Below are positions 1 through 8,144 of a stretch of 64,000 nt of DNA, in pieces; the stretch's first letter is position 1; each line of letters begins with the position of its first letter. Source of the stretch: Pseudomonas sp. St316 (lineage in GTDB: Bacteria > Pseudomonadota > Gammaproteobacteria > Pseudomonadales > Pseudomonadaceae); NCBI RefSeq assembly GCF_018325905.1, contig NZ_AP021901.1, positions 1,550,001 to 1,614,000 of the forward strand, given 5' to 3'. The notes under the pieces are model-generated. The model was given only the letters and a program-made list of their open reading frames with translations. It did no database searches and was not told the DNA's origin. The position numbers and the translations under genes are program-made.

Positions 1-1307
1 CCTTCGGCATGGACTACAACAGCGTGGTCAAGGTTGATGTGGCCACGGAGTTCACCGGTTATGCGGGTACCACCGGTTCGGCCAAGATTGTTGCCATCTA
101 TAAGGACGGGCAGTCGGTCGACATCCTGAGCGAAGGCCAGGAAGGCGTGATCGTGCTGGACAAGACCCCGTTCTACGCCGAATCCGGCGGCCAGATCGGC
201 GACAGCGGTTACCTCCAGGCCGGCAGTTCGCGCTTTGACGTGCGTGACACCACCAAGACCGGCGGCGCCTTCCTGCACCATGGCGTGCTGGCTTCGGGCA
301 GCCTGATGATCGCAGCCCCGGTGGCGGCGCATGTCGACGCCGACGTTCGGCATGCCACGTCGTTGAACCACTCCGCCACGCACTTGCTGCACGCTGCGTT
401 GCGCCAGGTGCTGGGCGAGCATGTCCAGCAGAAGGGTTCGTTGGTGGACAGTCAGCGCCTGCGCTTCGACTTCAGCCATTTCGAAGCCATCAAGCCTGAG
501 CAGCTCAAGGCGCTGGAAGAAATCGTCAACGCCGAGATTCGCAAGAACTCCCCGGTGGAAACCGAAGAAACCGACATCGAGACCGCCAAGCGCAAGGGCG
601 CGATGGCGTTGTTCGGTGAGAAATACGGCGACAGCGTTCGCGTGCTGAGCATGGGCGATTTCTCCGTTGAGCTGTGCGGTGGCATCCACGCCAACCGGAC
701 CGGTGACATCGGCCTGATGAAAATCATCAGCGAAGGTGGCGTGGCGTCCGGCGTGCGCCGGATCGAAGCGGTCACCGGCGCGGCGGCCCTGGCGTACCTC
801 AACGCGGCCGAAGAACAACTCAAGGAAGCGGCAACCCTGATCAAGGGCAGCCGCGACAACCTGATCGACAAGCTGTCGGCTGTGCTGGAGCGCAACCGCC
901 TGCTGGAAAAGCAACTCGAGCAGTTGCAGGCCAAGGCTGCCAGCGCCGCGGGCGACGATCTGTCGGCCCAGGCCGTGGACGTCAATGGCGTGAAAGTGCT
1001 GGCCGTGCGTCTGGATGGCCAGGATGGCAAGGCGCTGCTGGCGCTGGTCGATCAATTGAAAAACAAACTCGGCCGCGCAGTGATCCTGCTCGGCAGTGTC
1101 CATGAGGAAAAGGTCGTTCTCGTCGCAGGCGTGACCAAAGACCTGACTGGCCAACTCAAAGCCGGTGATTTGATGAAGCAAGCCGCTGCGGCAGTGGGCG
1201 GCAAGGGCGGTGGTCGTCCGGACATGGCGCAAGGCGGTGGTACCGACGCAGGCGCGCTGGACGCGGCACTGGCCCAGACCGTTGCATTTGTAGAGCAGGG
1301 TATTTAA
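1..1307 (+). CDS. alaS: Alanine--tRNA ligase, C-terminal half (5' end outside window)
   Basis: Alanyl-tRNA synthetase charges tRNA-Ala in the cytoplasm and clears mischarged Ser/Gly-tRNA-Ala. Only the C-terminal half, about 434 residues, is present; the frame is already open at base 3, so the gene starts upstream. What is seen is the editing domain with the zinc-type motifs HSATHLLH and [13 protein letters not shown], then a coiled stretch rich in Leu, Glu and Lys, then the C-Ala/DHHA1 domain ending in a glycine-rich [12 protein letters not shown] segment. All of these are expected of bacterial AlaRS. The downstream neighbour lysC is co-oriented after 89 bases, the usual Pseudomonas order. 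Confidence 0.97.
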   Translation, partial: FGMDYNSVVKVDVATEFTGYAGTTGSAKIVAIYKDGQSVDILSEGQEGVIVLDKTPFYAESGGQIGDSGYLQAGSSRFDVRDTTKTGGAFLHHGVLASGSLMIAAPVAAHVDADVRHATSLNHSATHLLHAALRQVLGEHVQQKGSLVDSQRLRFDFSHFEAIKPEQLKALEEIVNAEIRKNSPVETEETDIETAKRKGAMALFGEKYGDSVRVLSMGDFSVELCGGIHANRTGDIGLMKIISEGGVASGVRRIEAVTGAAALAYLNAAEEQLKEAATLIKGSRDNLIDKLSAVLERNRLLEKQLEQLQAKAASAAGDDLSAQAVDVNGVKVLAVRLDGQDGKALLALVDQLKNKLGRAVILLGSVHEEKVVLVAGVTKDLTGQLKAGDLMKQAAAAVGGKGGGRPDMAQGGGTDAGALDAALAQTVAFVEQGI

Positions 1308-1396
1308 GGCAGCGCCGCGGGCTCGTGGTCTAGTCACGGGCCCGATCGCTGTTGAGTGTTTATTGGGCGCCCTTCATGGGCAGAGGCGGCTTTGAA

Positions 1397-2638
1397 ATGG
1401 CTTTGATCGTACAGAAATTTGGAGGCACCTCGGTCGGCACTGTCGAGAGAATCGAACAAGTCGCCGACAAGGTTAAGAAATTCCGCGAGGCGGGCGATGA
1501 CCTGGTGGTCGTGCTGTCGGCAATGAGCGGCGAGACCAACCGTCTGATCGATCTGGCCAAGCAAATCAGCGGCGACCAGCAACCGGTTCCGCGTGAGCTG
1601 GACGTGATCGTTTCCACCGGCGAGCAGGTGACCATCGCCTTGCTGGCCATGGCGCTGATCAAGCGTGGCGTGCCGGCGGTGTCCTATACCGGCAACCAGG
1701 TGCGTATCCTGACGGACAGCGCGCACAACAAAGCGCGTATTCTGCAGATCGACGATCAGAAAATTCGCGGCGACCTGAAGGCGGGCCGCGTGGTGGTTGT
1801 CGCCGGTTTCCAGGGCGTGGACGAGCAGGGCAACATTACCACCCTCGGCCGTGGTGGTTCCGATACCACGGGCGTAGCGCTGGCCGCGGCCCTCAAGGCT
1901 GACGAATGCCAGATCTACACCGATGTGGACGGTGTCTACACCACCGACCCACGGGTAGTGCCTGTGGCCCAGCGCCTGGACAAGATCACGTTCGAAGAAA
2001 TGCTGGAAATGGCCAGCCTGGGTTCGAAGGTGTTGCAGATCCGGGCGGTCGAATTCGCCGGCAAGTACAACGTTCCGCTGCGCGTTCTGCACAGCTTCAA
2101 AGAGGGTCCGGGCACCCTCATTACTATTGATGAAGAGGAATCCATGGAACAGCCGATCATTTCCGGCATCGCTTTCAACCGCGATGAAGCCAAGCTGACC
2201 ATCCGTGGCGTGCCAGACACCCCCGGCGTGGCGTTCAAGATTCTCGGCCCGATCAGTGCCGCGAACATCGAAGTCGACATGATCGTGCAGAACGTCTCGC
2301 ACGATAACACCACTGACTTCACCTTCACCGTGCACCGCAACGACTACCAGTCTGCCGAAGCGATCCTGAAAAAGACCGCTGGCGAGATCGGTGCCCGGGA
2401 AGTGGTGGGCGATACCAAGATCGCCAAGGTCTCGATCGTCGGTGTCGGCATGCGCTCTCACGCAGGCGTGGCCAGCCGCATGTTCGAATCCCTGGCCAAG
2501 GAAAGCATCAACATCCAGATGATCTCTACCTCGGAAATCAAGGTTTCCGTGGTGATCGAAGAGAAATACCTGGAACTGGCCGTGCGCGCCCTGCACACGG
2601 CTTTCGAACTCGACGCTGCTGCCCAGCCGGGCGAATAA
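1397..2638 (+). CDS. lysC: Aspartate kinase
   Basis: Phosphorylates L-aspartate, the first committed step towards lysine, threonine, methionine and diaminopimelate. The 413-residue product opens with MALIVQKFGGTSVG, the KFGGTS substrate motif of the amino-acid kinase fold, and carries two C-terminal ACT domains (from about residue 265) for feedback control by lysine/threonine. The ATG at 1397 is chosen over the in-frame codon 45 bases upstream because the protein then begins directly at the conserved beta strand and a purine-rich AGAGGCGG lies upstream. An internal ATG at 2144 with GAGG in front could start a regulatory beta subunit (see findings). A strong terminator follows. Confidence 0.97.
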   Translation: MALIVQKFGGTSVGTVERIEQVADKVKKFREAGDDLVVVLSAMSGETNRLIDLAKQISGDQQPVPRELDVIVSTGEQVTIALLAMALIKRGVPAVSYTGNQVRILTDSAHNKARILQIDDQKIRGDLKAGRVVVVAGFQGVDEQGNITTLGRGGSDTTGVALAAALKADECQIYTDVDGVYTTDPRVVPVAQRLDKITFEEMLEMASLGSKVLQIRAVEFAGKYNVPLRVLHSFKEGPGTLITIDEEESMEQPIISGIAFNRDEAKLTIRGVPDTPGVAFKILGPISAANIEVDMIVQNVSHDNTTDFTFTVHRNDYQSAEAILKKTAGEIGAREVVGDTKIAKVSIVGVGMRSHAGVASRMFESLAKESINIQMISTSEIKVSVVIEEKYLELAVRALHTAFELDAAAQPGE

Positions 2639-2650
2639 AGCGTTGTCTGG

Positions 2651-2682
2651 AGGGCGCGGCTGGACCGCGCCCTTTGTTTTTC
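2651..2682 (+). terminator. Rho-independent terminator after lysC
   Basis: A 9-bp perfect stem AGGGCGCGG/CCGCGCCCT with a 5-base loop (CTGGA), followed by TTGTTTTT. It lies 12 bases after the lysC stop and separates lysC from rsmA. Confidence 0.9.
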
Positions 2683-2822
2683 TGAATGGCGCGTCCCAAA
2701 ACTGTTCTTTTGCCCGCGCTGGTCAATACTAGGCCTGTAGGCTTCGACCGTTTCGGTTGTAGGTCCAATGCCTTTTTTTTGCAGACTGTTGTCCCTTAAG
2801 TGAATTGCGTGAGGAGAAAGGT

Positions 2823-3011
2823 ATGCTGATTCTGACCCGTCGGTGTGCAGAAAGCCTGATTATTGGCGATGGCGAAATCACCGTGACCGTGCTCGGCGTC
2901 AAAGGAAACCAAGTGCGTATCGGCGTCAATGCCCCGAAAGAGGTTGCTGTACACCGCGAGGAAATTTACCTGCGTATCAAGAAAGAGAAGGACGACGAAC
3001 CAAGCCATTAA
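2823..3011 (+). CDS. rsmA: Carbon storage regulator RsmA/CsrA
   Basis: A 62-residue RNA-binding translational regulator that binds GGA motifs in mRNA leaders and is titrated by RsmX/Y/Z small RNAs under GacS/GacA. The protein starts [16 protein letters not shown], the invariant CsrA N-terminus, and keeps the VRIGV-AP-EV-VHREEI core with the RNA-contacting Arg in VHREEI. The start is fixed by homology and by GAGGAGAAAGGT just upstream of the ATG; an upstream in-frame start would add six residues never seen in CsrA. It sits between lysC and tRNA-Ser, the classical Pseudomonas rsmA locus. Confidence 0.97.
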   Translation: MLILTRRCAESLIIGDGEITVTVLGVKGNQVRIGVNAPKEVAVHREEIYLRIKKEKDDEPSH

Positions 3012-3030
3012 TTTTTATCGATTTTTATGT

Positions 3031-3059
3031 TTGCAAACGGGGATGAAGGTGGTTAATAT
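3031..3059 (+). promoter_or_regulatory. Sigma70-type promoter of tRNA-Ser
   Basis: TTGCAA (3031-3036) and TAATAT (3054-3059) with a 17-base spacer, 15 bases ahead of tRNA-Ser. Spacing and sequence are near consensus. Confidence 0.6.
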
Positions 3060-3073
3060 ACGCCCCGTGTTGC

Positions 3074-3164
3074 GGAGAGCTGGCCGAGTGGCCGAAGGCG
3101 CTCCCCTGCTAAGGGAGTACACCTCAAAAGGGTGTCGGGGGTTCGAATCCCCCGTTCTCCGCCA
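3074..3164 (+). tRNA. tRNA-Ser(GCT)
   Basis: Complete class II tRNA with a long variable arm. Acceptor GGAGAGC pairs with GTTCTCC (one G-U pair), discriminator G, encoded CCA. The anticodon stem CTCCC/GGGAG encloses CTGCTAA, giving anticodon GCT at 3108-3110 (reads AGC/AGT). T-loop TTCGAAT is intact. Confidence 0.96.
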
Positions 3165-3227
3165 TTATTTTTAGTGCGTCAAAACCTGGCTTGCTCAGTA
3201 AGTGATTGAAATTACTGAAAAAAGCGC

Positions 3228-3255
3228 TTTACAAAAGGAATTGACGACCTATAAT
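3228..3255 (+). promoter_or_regulatory. Sigma70-type promoter of the tRNA-Arg pair
   Basis: TTTACA (3228-3233), 16-base spacer, consensus TATAAT (3250-3255), ending 14 bases before the first tRNA-Arg(ACG). Confidence 0.7.
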
Positions 3256-3269
3256 GCGCGGCAACAAAT

Positions 3270-3346
3270 GCACTCGTAGCTCAGCTGGATAGAGTACTCG
3301 GCTACGAACCGAGCGGTCACAGGTTCGAATCCTGTCGAGTGCACCA
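3270..3346 (+). tRNA. tRNA-Arg(ACG), copy 1
   Basis: 77-base tRNA with encoded CCA. Acceptor GCACTCG/CGAGTGC is perfect, the anticodon stem CTCGG/CCGAG holds CTACGAA with anticodon ACG at 3304-3306 (A34 is normally deaminated to inosine). Identical in sequence to the copy 72 bases downstream. Confidence 0.97.
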
Positions 3347-3418
3347 TTTAAGAGTTGTTTGCAGTAATGCAAATAACTTGGCTTCAACCAGTTGTGATCT
3401 GGTATAAAACCACAATCT

Positions 3419-3495
3419 GCACTCGTAGCTCAGCTGGATAGAGTACTCGGCTACGAACCGAGCGGTCACAGGTTCGAATCCTGTCGAGTGCACCA
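3419..3495 (+). tRNA. tRNA-Arg(ACG), copy 2
   Basis: Exact duplicate of the preceding tRNA-Arg including CCA. There is no obvious separate promoter, so the two are probably one transcript ended by the terminator that follows. Confidence 0.97.
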
Positions 3496-3504
3496 AACAC
3501 CAAG

Positions 3505-3531
3505 AAGCCCGCGTTTAACGCGGGCTTTTTG
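3505..3531 (+). terminator. Terminator of the tRNA-Arg operon
   Basis: 10-bp stem AAGCCCGCGT/ACGCGGGCTT with a TTA loop and a TTTTT tail. It lies between the tRNAs and the stop codon of the convergent gene at 3536 and may serve both strands. Confidence 0.88.
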
Positions 3532-3535
3532 CTGT

Positions 3536-4051
3536 CTACGATTTGCCTTTCACGCATCCCCTCTCATCGAACACGACTTCTGCGCTGCGACCTTTCTTCG
3601 CCTTGTAGGTATACCGTGTGCTCGAATTCCGAATCCTGATTGAGTCTGGCTTGCCCAGGGCGCTCTCTACGTCCTGTTGGCTCATGCCAGCGATGATGCG
3701 CTGGCCGAGTATGGCGTCGCGGCGTTGCCTGGCGTCGATGAGGTTCCCACAGCGGTCCTGGAGCTGGCCAACCACGGTCGGTTCCTTGCGCGTGGTTTTG
3801 TTGCCGGATGTTTGCCCGCGCTCCGCTTCAGGCAGCATCGCCTCGATCGTCGGTTTGATTGTCGGTTCGCTCGAACCTGGGCGGTACGGATGGATCTGTT
3901 GTAGCGACAGGGCGTCTCCCGGACCGCAGCTCAGGGTTGTGAATGTCACGTGCCCTGCGATGCTCTCGCAGCGATGCACGGTCTGCCCGGCAGCCGATAA
4001 AGGTAGGCAGGACAAGCAGGCGAGCAGGAACAGGCAGTGGTTGAGGTGCAT
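3536..4051 (-). CDS. Small secreted protein with SmpA/OmlA-like C-terminus, function unknown
   Basis: A 171-residue product beginning MHLNHCLFLLACLSCLPLSAAGQ, a Sec signal peptide likely cut after SAAG. The mature N-terminus (QTVHRCE...VTFTTLSC) resembles DUF4124-type periplasmic domains. The C-terminal part, GMSQQDVESALGKPDSIRI followed by a Tyr-rich strand, resembles the SmpA/OmlA fold of BamE-like lipoproteins. The start at 4051 is chosen because AAGGAGGA lies 8 bases upstream and because longer versions would bury the signal peptide. Stand-alone gene, convergent with the tRNAs; the function is not known. Confidence 0.8.
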   Translation of the reverse strand: MHLNHCLFLLACLSCLPLSAAGQTVHRCESIAGHVTFTTLSCGPGDALSLQQIHPYRPGSSEPTIKPTIEAMLPEAERGQTSGNKTTRKEPTVVGQLQDRCGNLIDARQRRDAILGQRIIAGMSQQDVESALGKPDSIRIRNSSTRYTYKAKKGRSAEVVFDERGCVKGKS

Positions 4052-4245
4052 CCGGTCGTCCTCCTTGACGGTGCAGAAGAGAAGGGTAGACGCCGTACTT
4101 GTGCCGCGGCGTGTGTTTTCTTTTCTGGATAAGTCGTCGTAAGGGAACAGGTTCAGCCTGTGTTCAGGTTTGTCTCGCAAGCGCTTGTTCTTGCCATGAT
4201 TTTTTAGCGTTTTAAAGCGTCAAGCGGTGTATGATTGCGCCCGTC

Positions 4246-4260
4246 AGCCCCGCCGGGGCT
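4246..4260 (+). other. GC-rich hairpin in the mgtE upstream region
   Basis: AGCCCC/GGGGCT stem with loop GCC, followed by only TT. It sits between two divergent genes, so it is more likely a leader structure or attenuator-like element of mgtE than a true terminator. Apart from this and the ribosome-site hairpin, 4052-4373 shows nothing recognisable. Confidence 0.35.
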
Positions 4261-4346
4261 TTGGAATATCTCCATGGACTTACCCAGTAGTTACTCAATA
4301 TTTAGTTTTGCCAATCATGAATTGACTGATTGATCCTTCCGGCGTG

Positions 4347-4366
4347 CTCCACTGCTGGGAGTGGAG
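4347..4366 (+). promoter_or_regulatory. Hairpin covering the mgtE ribosome-binding site
   Basis: CTCCACT (4347-4353) pairs perfectly with AGTGGAG (4360-4366) around the loop GCTGGG. The 3' arm contains GTGGAG, the only Shine-Dalgarno candidate for the ATG at 4374, so the fold would hide it. Confidence 0.45.
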
Positions 4367-4373
4367 TTCGCCT

Positions 4374-5816
4374 ATGACCCAAGTAGATGTAAAAAAAACG
4401 CAGGAAAGCCTTCAGGATCGTCTCGCTCAAGTTGTTGAGCTGCTGCAGCGCCAGCGGGTCGTCGAAGACCTGACGCATCGCCAGGAAGGTCCGCATCATG
4501 ACCGGGTCGAGAACCTGGTCCACCGGCAGAATCTCGTCGAGCTGCAACGCAAGCTCGATGATCTGCACTCCGCCGACGTCGCCTACATTCTTGAAGCCTT
4601 GCCACTGGAAGAGCGTCTGACGGTCTGGCAGTTGGTCAAGGCTGATCGCGACGGTGACATCCTGCTCGAAGTGTCGGACTCGGTTCGGGAAACCCTGATC
4701 GCCGACATGGATGATCACGAGTTGCTGGCGGCGGCCAAGGAAATGGACGCCGACGAACTCGCCGACCTTGCGCCCGAACTGCCGCGGGACGTTGTCCACG
4801 AACTGATGGAGGCCCTCGACGGCCAGCAGCGTGAGCGTGTGCGTTCGGCGTTGTCCTACGACGAGGAACAGGTCGGTGCGCTGATGGACTTCGAGATGGT
4901 GACGATCCGAGAGGACGTCAGCCTTGAAGTGGTCTTGCGCTACCTGCGTCGCCTCAAGGAACTGCCGGGGCATACTGACAAACTGTTTGTGGTCGACTAT
5001 GACGGCGTGCTCAAGGGTGTTCTGCCCATCAAGCGTTTGCTCGTCAACGACCCGGAAAAACAGGTGGCCGAAGTGATGGCCAGCGACCCGGTGAGCTTTC
5101 ATCCGGACGAAGACGCCTATGATGCGGCCCAGGCGTTCGAACGTTATGACTTGATTTCGGCGCCGGTGGTCGACAAGAACGGCAAACTGATCGGCCGTCT
5201 GACCATCGACGAAATGGTCGACTTGATTCGTGAGGAAAGCGAAAGCGAAGTCCTCAACATGGCCGGTCTGCGCGAAGAAGAAGACATCTTCGCCTCGGTC
5301 TGGAAGTCCCTGCGTAACCGCTGGGCCTGGTTGGCGATCAATCTGATCACCGCGTTCGTTGCCTCCCGGGTCATCGGCCTGTTCGAGGGTTCCATCGAAA
5401 AACTGGTGGCGCTTGCGGCGCTGATGCCCATCGTCGCCGGTATCGGTGGCAACTCCGGTAACCAGACCATCACCATGATCGTCCGTGCCATGGCGCTGGA
5501 CCAGGTCAGTACCGGCAACACTTCGCGATTGATGCGCAAGGAACTGGCTGTGTCCTTGATCAACGGCGTGATTTGGGGGGGCGTGATTGGCGTGGTGGCT
5601 TATCTGCTCTATGGCAGCTGGTCGCTGGGGGTGGTCATGACGGCCGCGATGACGCTCAATCTGTTGTTGGCGGCATTGATGGGGGTCCTGATTCCCATGA
5701 CCCTGGCTCGCATGGGCCGTGACCCTGCCATGGGCGCCAGTGTGATGATTACCGCCGTGACGGACAGCGGTGGGTTCTTCATCTTCCTGGGGTTGGCGAC
5801 GATTTTCCTGCTCTGA
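4374..5816 (+). CDS. mgtE: Magnesium transporter MgtE
   Basis: Inner-membrane Mg2+ channel/transporter of 480 residues. Order of parts: an N-terminal acidic superhelical MgtE_N domain (about 30-135, with EALPLEERL and DMDDHELLAAAKEMD), a CBS-domain pair (about 140-265), the plug helix, and five membrane helices from about residue 310 with the pore motif PIVAGIGGNSGNQ. The start MTQVDVKKTQESLQDRLAQ matches Pseudomonas homologues; an ATG ten codons upstream lacks a ribosome site. Monocistronic, with a terminator right after the stop. In P. aeruginosa MgtE also influences type III secretion through RsmY/Z (known of the family, not visible here). Confidence 0.95.
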   Translation: MTQVDVKKTQESLQDRLAQVVELLQRQRVVEDLTHRQEGPHHDRVENLVHRQNLVELQRKLDDLHSADVAYILEALPLEERLTVWQLVKADRDGDILLEVSDSVRETLIADMDDHELLAAAKEMDADELADLAPELPRDVVHELMEALDGQQRERVRSALSYDEEQVGALMDFEMVTIREDVSLEVVLRYLRRLKELPGHTDKLFVVDYDGVLKGVLPIKRLLVNDPEKQVAEVMASDPVSFHPDEDAYDAAQAFERYDLISAPVVDKNGKLIGRLTIDEMVDLIREESESEVLNMAGLREEEDIFASVWKSLRNRWAWLAINLITAFVASRVIGLFEGSIEKLVALAALMPIVAGIGGNSGNQTITMIVRAMALDQVSTGNTSRLMRKELAVSLINGVIWGGVIGVVAYLLYGSWSLGVVMTAAMTLNLLLAALMGVLIPMTLARMGRDPAMGASVMITAVTDSGGFFIFLGLATIFLL

Positions 5817-5863
5817 GTCACTCATCAAGAAAACCGCCTGTTTGGCGTAATACGTCCACTTAG

Positions 5864-5907
5864 AAAAAACGGCGCTTCTTTCAGAAATGGGAAGCGCCGT
5901 TTTTTTT
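5864..5907 (+). terminator. Terminator after mgtE
   Basis: Stem AAAAACGGCGCTTC / GAAGCGCCGTTTTT (14 bp) with a 12-base loop and a run of T on the plus strand. The A-run on the other side would let it act in both directions. Confidence 0.88.
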
Positions 5908-6067
5908 GGGGGAGGGGCTTTCGAGGAGGGGACGCGGGATCAAGAGCTCAACGCAAGAGCAACAGATCGTTCCAACCGCTATAGCGGCGTCGGCGCCATC
6001 GATCTGCAGGTACTGGCTGGATGGCTCCGATGGGCGCTTCAATGCAGGTCTGGGCCAAACGCCAGGC

Positions 6068-6095
6068 AAAAAAAAGCCAGCACGAGGCTGGCTTT
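6068..6095 (-). terminator. Terminator of amrZ
   Basis: Read on the minus strand: AAAGCCAG, 7-base loop, CTGGCTTT, then a run of T. It begins 15 bases after the amrZ stop codon. Confidence 0.85.
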
Positions 6096-6110
6096 AGTAT
6101 TTGGGAGCTA

Positions 6111-6437
6111 TCAGGTCGCGTCTGCGGCCATTTCTGCGTCATGGGCAATCAGCGAAACGAGGGCGTTCTGCTGACGATGGGAGAGTTGTCGGAAGCGTTG
6201 AAGCAGTTCGCGCTCATGCAATGACAGCTCCGGGCTGTCCAGGCGCATGCTCAACTCTTCACCCAGCGCACCTTCCTGAATAAGGCTTTGCTCAAGACGC
6301 GCGATGATTTCAGAGTTCATGCTGCGGTGATGGTTGCGAGCCACTTCGGCAATGCGTTCCCGCATTCCGTCTGGCAGACGTACGACGAACTTGTCAGCCG
6401 TACGGCTGGAATAAATTGCCTGTTTCAATGGGCGCAT
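6111..6437 (-). CDS. amrZ: Ribbon-helix-helix regulator AmrZ
   Basis: A 108-residue DNA-binding protein, tetrameric in known homologues, controlling alginate, flagella, c-di-GMP enzymes and iron genes; in P. fluorescens it represses fleQ. The N-terminal MRPLKQA and [20 protein letters not shown] give the Arc-like beta strand; K16, V18 and R20 correspond to the DNA-reading K18/V20/R22 of P. aeruginosa AmrZ. The [14 protein letters not shown] helix and the C-terminal tetramerisation segment [27 protein letters not shown] are intact. Stand-alone, transcribed towards mgtE and ended by its own terminator. Homologues autorepress; two CCATTGCCA-like words lie upstream. Confidence 0.95.
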   Translation of the reverse strand: MRPLKQAIYSSRTADKFVVRLPDGMRERIAEVARNHHRSMNSEIIARLEQSLIQEGALGEELSMRLDSPELSLHERELLQRFRQLSHRQQNALVSLIAHDAEMAADAT

Positions 6438-6960
6438 ATATTTAACCGGTTAGTTCAGGGGAGCGGTTCTCGGGATTGGCCGCAGGATGTCGATAAGACA
6501 AGCTCCATTGCCAAATGTTCAACCTGAATTGTTAAGAGGCCCACATCATGCCTCAAAGTTGCCAGATCATTGGCGCCAATTCTGTGACAAATTCTGATCC
6601 GGGTAAAGGCGTTATGCCAGTACCCTTCATCAAAAAATGCGGACTGGTTGGTAAAAAACAACAGGTTCGCATCTGTGACCGTCGGATTGTGTCTATGTGC
6701 CATACCGTCTGGCGGATAACGGAAATGACAAAAACGTGTGTCGTCCCTGTCTTGTACAGGATAGTGGCAAATGGCCGATTTACTAGTGATAACCACGCCA
6801 GGGCAGATGAATGGCGGCCAAAACTCGGTGTCCGGACCTGTCAGCCTTACTAGGAGTACCCTTTGCCTACACTAAAAAAACATGGGCAACATGACAAACG
6901 CAGGGTAGGTCGTTAACATGCACGCCGTCCCGCGCACCGCGTCTCTCGTGGTCGACTCGT
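6438..6960. other. Intergenic region upstream of amrZ, no gene seen
   Basis: 523 bases without a credible gene on either strand; the short open frames have no homology that I recognise and poor codon pattern. It must hold the amrZ promoter. Two similar words, CCATTGCCAA (6507-6516, plus) and CCATTTGCCA (minus strand, around 6766-6776), are possible AmrZ sites. CCTGT/ACAGG (around 6748-6762) forms a small inverted repeat. Confidence 0.5.
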
Positions 6961-7037
6961 GTCTCAGTAGCTCAATTGGATAGAGCATCCCCCTCCTAAG
7001 GGGAAGGTTGGCAGTTCGAACCTGCCCTGGGACACCA
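6961..7037 (+). tRNA. tRNA-Arg(CCT), island attachment gene
   Basis: 77-base tRNA with encoded CCA. Acceptor GTCTCAG pairs with CTGGGAC (one G-U), anticodon stem TCCCC/GGGGA encloses CTCCTAA with anticodon CCT (reads AGG). From the anticodon loop to the 3' end it belongs to the island-borne direct repeat, so the integrated element restored the tRNA 3' half. Confidence 0.96.
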
Positions 7038-7041
7038 TATT
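6991..7041 (+). repeat. attL: 51-bp direct repeat at the tRNA-Arg(CCT) end
   Basis: Identical to 16661-16711 over 51 bases, from the anticodon loop through CCA and four bases beyond. Flanking bases diverge at once on both sides, the signature of site-specific integration by a tyrosine recombinase. Confidence 0.93.
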
Positions 7042-7082
7042 TACTGGGGTTTAAGCCTGCTGTGTTCTTTGAGTCGTTGTTT

Positions 7083-7102
7083 GTACCAGCGCCATACCAG
7101 CA
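7083..7102 (+). promoter_or_regulatory. Putative integrase arm-type site, left
   Basis: GTACCAGC-N2-CATACCAGCA, 42 bases inside attL. It matches 16547-16566 near attR in 18 of 20 bases and in the same orientation; each contains two TACCAGC direct repeats 12 bases apart. Confidence 0.55.
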
Positions 7103-7192
7103 TCAGAGACATTAGCTACTCGACGGTCCGCTATGATTGAGAATAGCCGGCAAAGAACAAAACGATAACGTCTCTCGAGTCTGCACATAGAA

Positions 7193-7723
7193 ATGGACTT
7201 CGCCCAGGTCAACCATTTTTTGGAAATTTACCGGATAGGTGATTACGCTGGCCTTCTGGGGCTGGTCATATCATTGGTCGGTTTTTTCGTAACTATAAGA
7301 ACGTCACTTAAAACCCGAACCGCCGCAGCTCAAGCATCTGCGGCAGTCGAGAGCATAAGAGGCGATTTACGGAAGGGCGATACCGTCGCTGATTTTTCGA
7401 GCGCGCTTGCCATCATGGACGAGATCAAGCGAATGCACCGATCTACGAATCTCCACCTCTTACCTGATCGATATTCCCAACTCCGTAGATTTCTAGTGAG
7501 CATCCGTTCATCGAATCCTCTATTGAGCGATGCCGATCAGGGCACCATACAAAACGCCATAGCCCAATTTTCTGCTTCGGAGCGCCTGGTGGAGAGGGCT
7601 TTGGAGGGAAAGGGGGTGATGTCCACAGCCAAGATGAATTCGCTTGTCTCGAAACATTCAGAAGCGATCCAGGAGCTCCTGGTAAGAGTAAAGTCTGAGA
7701 TTACAAAAGGCGGTGATGTATGA
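7193..7723 (+). CDS. Unknown membrane-anchored protein, first gene of island cargo pair
   Basis: A 176-residue protein I do not recognise. One N-terminal hydrophobic helix (about 17-36, DYAGLLGLVISLVGFFVTIRT) would anchor it in the inner membrane. The rest is Ala-, Ser- and charge-rich, predicted helical or coiled (QASAAVESIRGDLRK, SASERLVERALEGKG), and probably cytoplasmic. No catalytic motif is visible. Its stop overlaps the ATG of the next gene (ATGA), so the two are translationally coupled. The pair lies between attL and the phage-derived genes and faces the opposite way, the usual place for accessory cargo in satellites. The ribosome site is weak. Confidence 0.7.
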   Translation: MDFAQVNHFLEIYRIGDYAGLLGLVISLVGFFVTIRTSLKTRTAAAQASAAVESIRGDLRKGDTVADFSSALAIMDEIKRMHRSTNLHLLPDRYSQLRRFLVSIRSSNPLLSDADQGTIQNAIAQFSASERLVERALEGKGVMSTAKMNSLVSKHSEAIQELLVRVKSEITKGGDV

Positions 7724-8067
7724 GCTATCCAAAAATTGCCAAGCTGATTGACGTGCTTCTCAAGCAAACTGAGAACGGCTCTCTGCAATGGGCGCAGACT
7801 GAAACTTCTGACATGTTTCAGGCGTCGTTCCCGCGGTATTCCGTAAGGCTTTACATCCAGGCAGACAATCCAATTGAAGTCGACTATGTGCTGCAAATTC
7901 TCAATGAGTTAGGGGAAATCGTTGAAGAGGTCTCTGACCCGGACTTGAACGATGTCATGGCGTCCCCCTACCAGGTTATGAGGAGGCTGCACGATGCAGC
8001 TCGCCGCAGTGCTATGGGCGTCGAGAGCGCTCTTGATGAAATTCTTGAGTTTTTAGACCCTTTTTGA
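7720..8067 (+). CDS. Unknown small soluble protein, second gene of cargo pair
   Basis: A 115-residue acidic, cytosolic-looking protein with no signal or membrane helix. The middle has alternating strands (LQWAQTETSDMFQASFPRYSVRLYIQ) and the C-terminal half is helical and acidic (SALDEILEFLDPF). I do not know a named family, though the strand pattern suggests a small alpha/beta domain. It starts inside the stop of the upstream membrane protein (ATGA), with GGCGG as ribosome site, which implies a joint role. A terminator follows within 50 bases. Confidence 0.7.
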   Translation: MSYPKIAKLIDVLLKQTENGSLQWAQTETSDMFQASFPRYSVRLYIQADNPIEVDYVLQILNELGEIVEEVSDPDLNDVMASPYQVMRRLHDAARRSAMGVESALDEILEFLDPF

Positions 8068-8096
8068 CTGCGAACGTATCTGTTTAACAAGTGACT

Positions 8097-8121
8097 AAAA
8101 ACCCGCCGAGGCGGGTTTTTT
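8097..8121 (+). terminator. Terminator of the cargo pair
   Basis: AAAAACCCGC / GCGGGTTTTT stem with loop CGAG and a T-run, 30 bases after the second cargo gene. Confidence 0.88.
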
Positions 8122-8144
8122 GTGGGTTTCAGATGCTGAATTCA

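Noticed and set aside
4302..5828. 508-codon frame antisense to mgtE
   Set aside because: Full overlap with mgtE; His/Gln/Asp-rich antisense artefact.
6455..6853. Open frames on both strands upstream of amrZ
   Set aside because: No ribosome sites, no family resemblance, and they cover the region that must hold the amrZ promoter.
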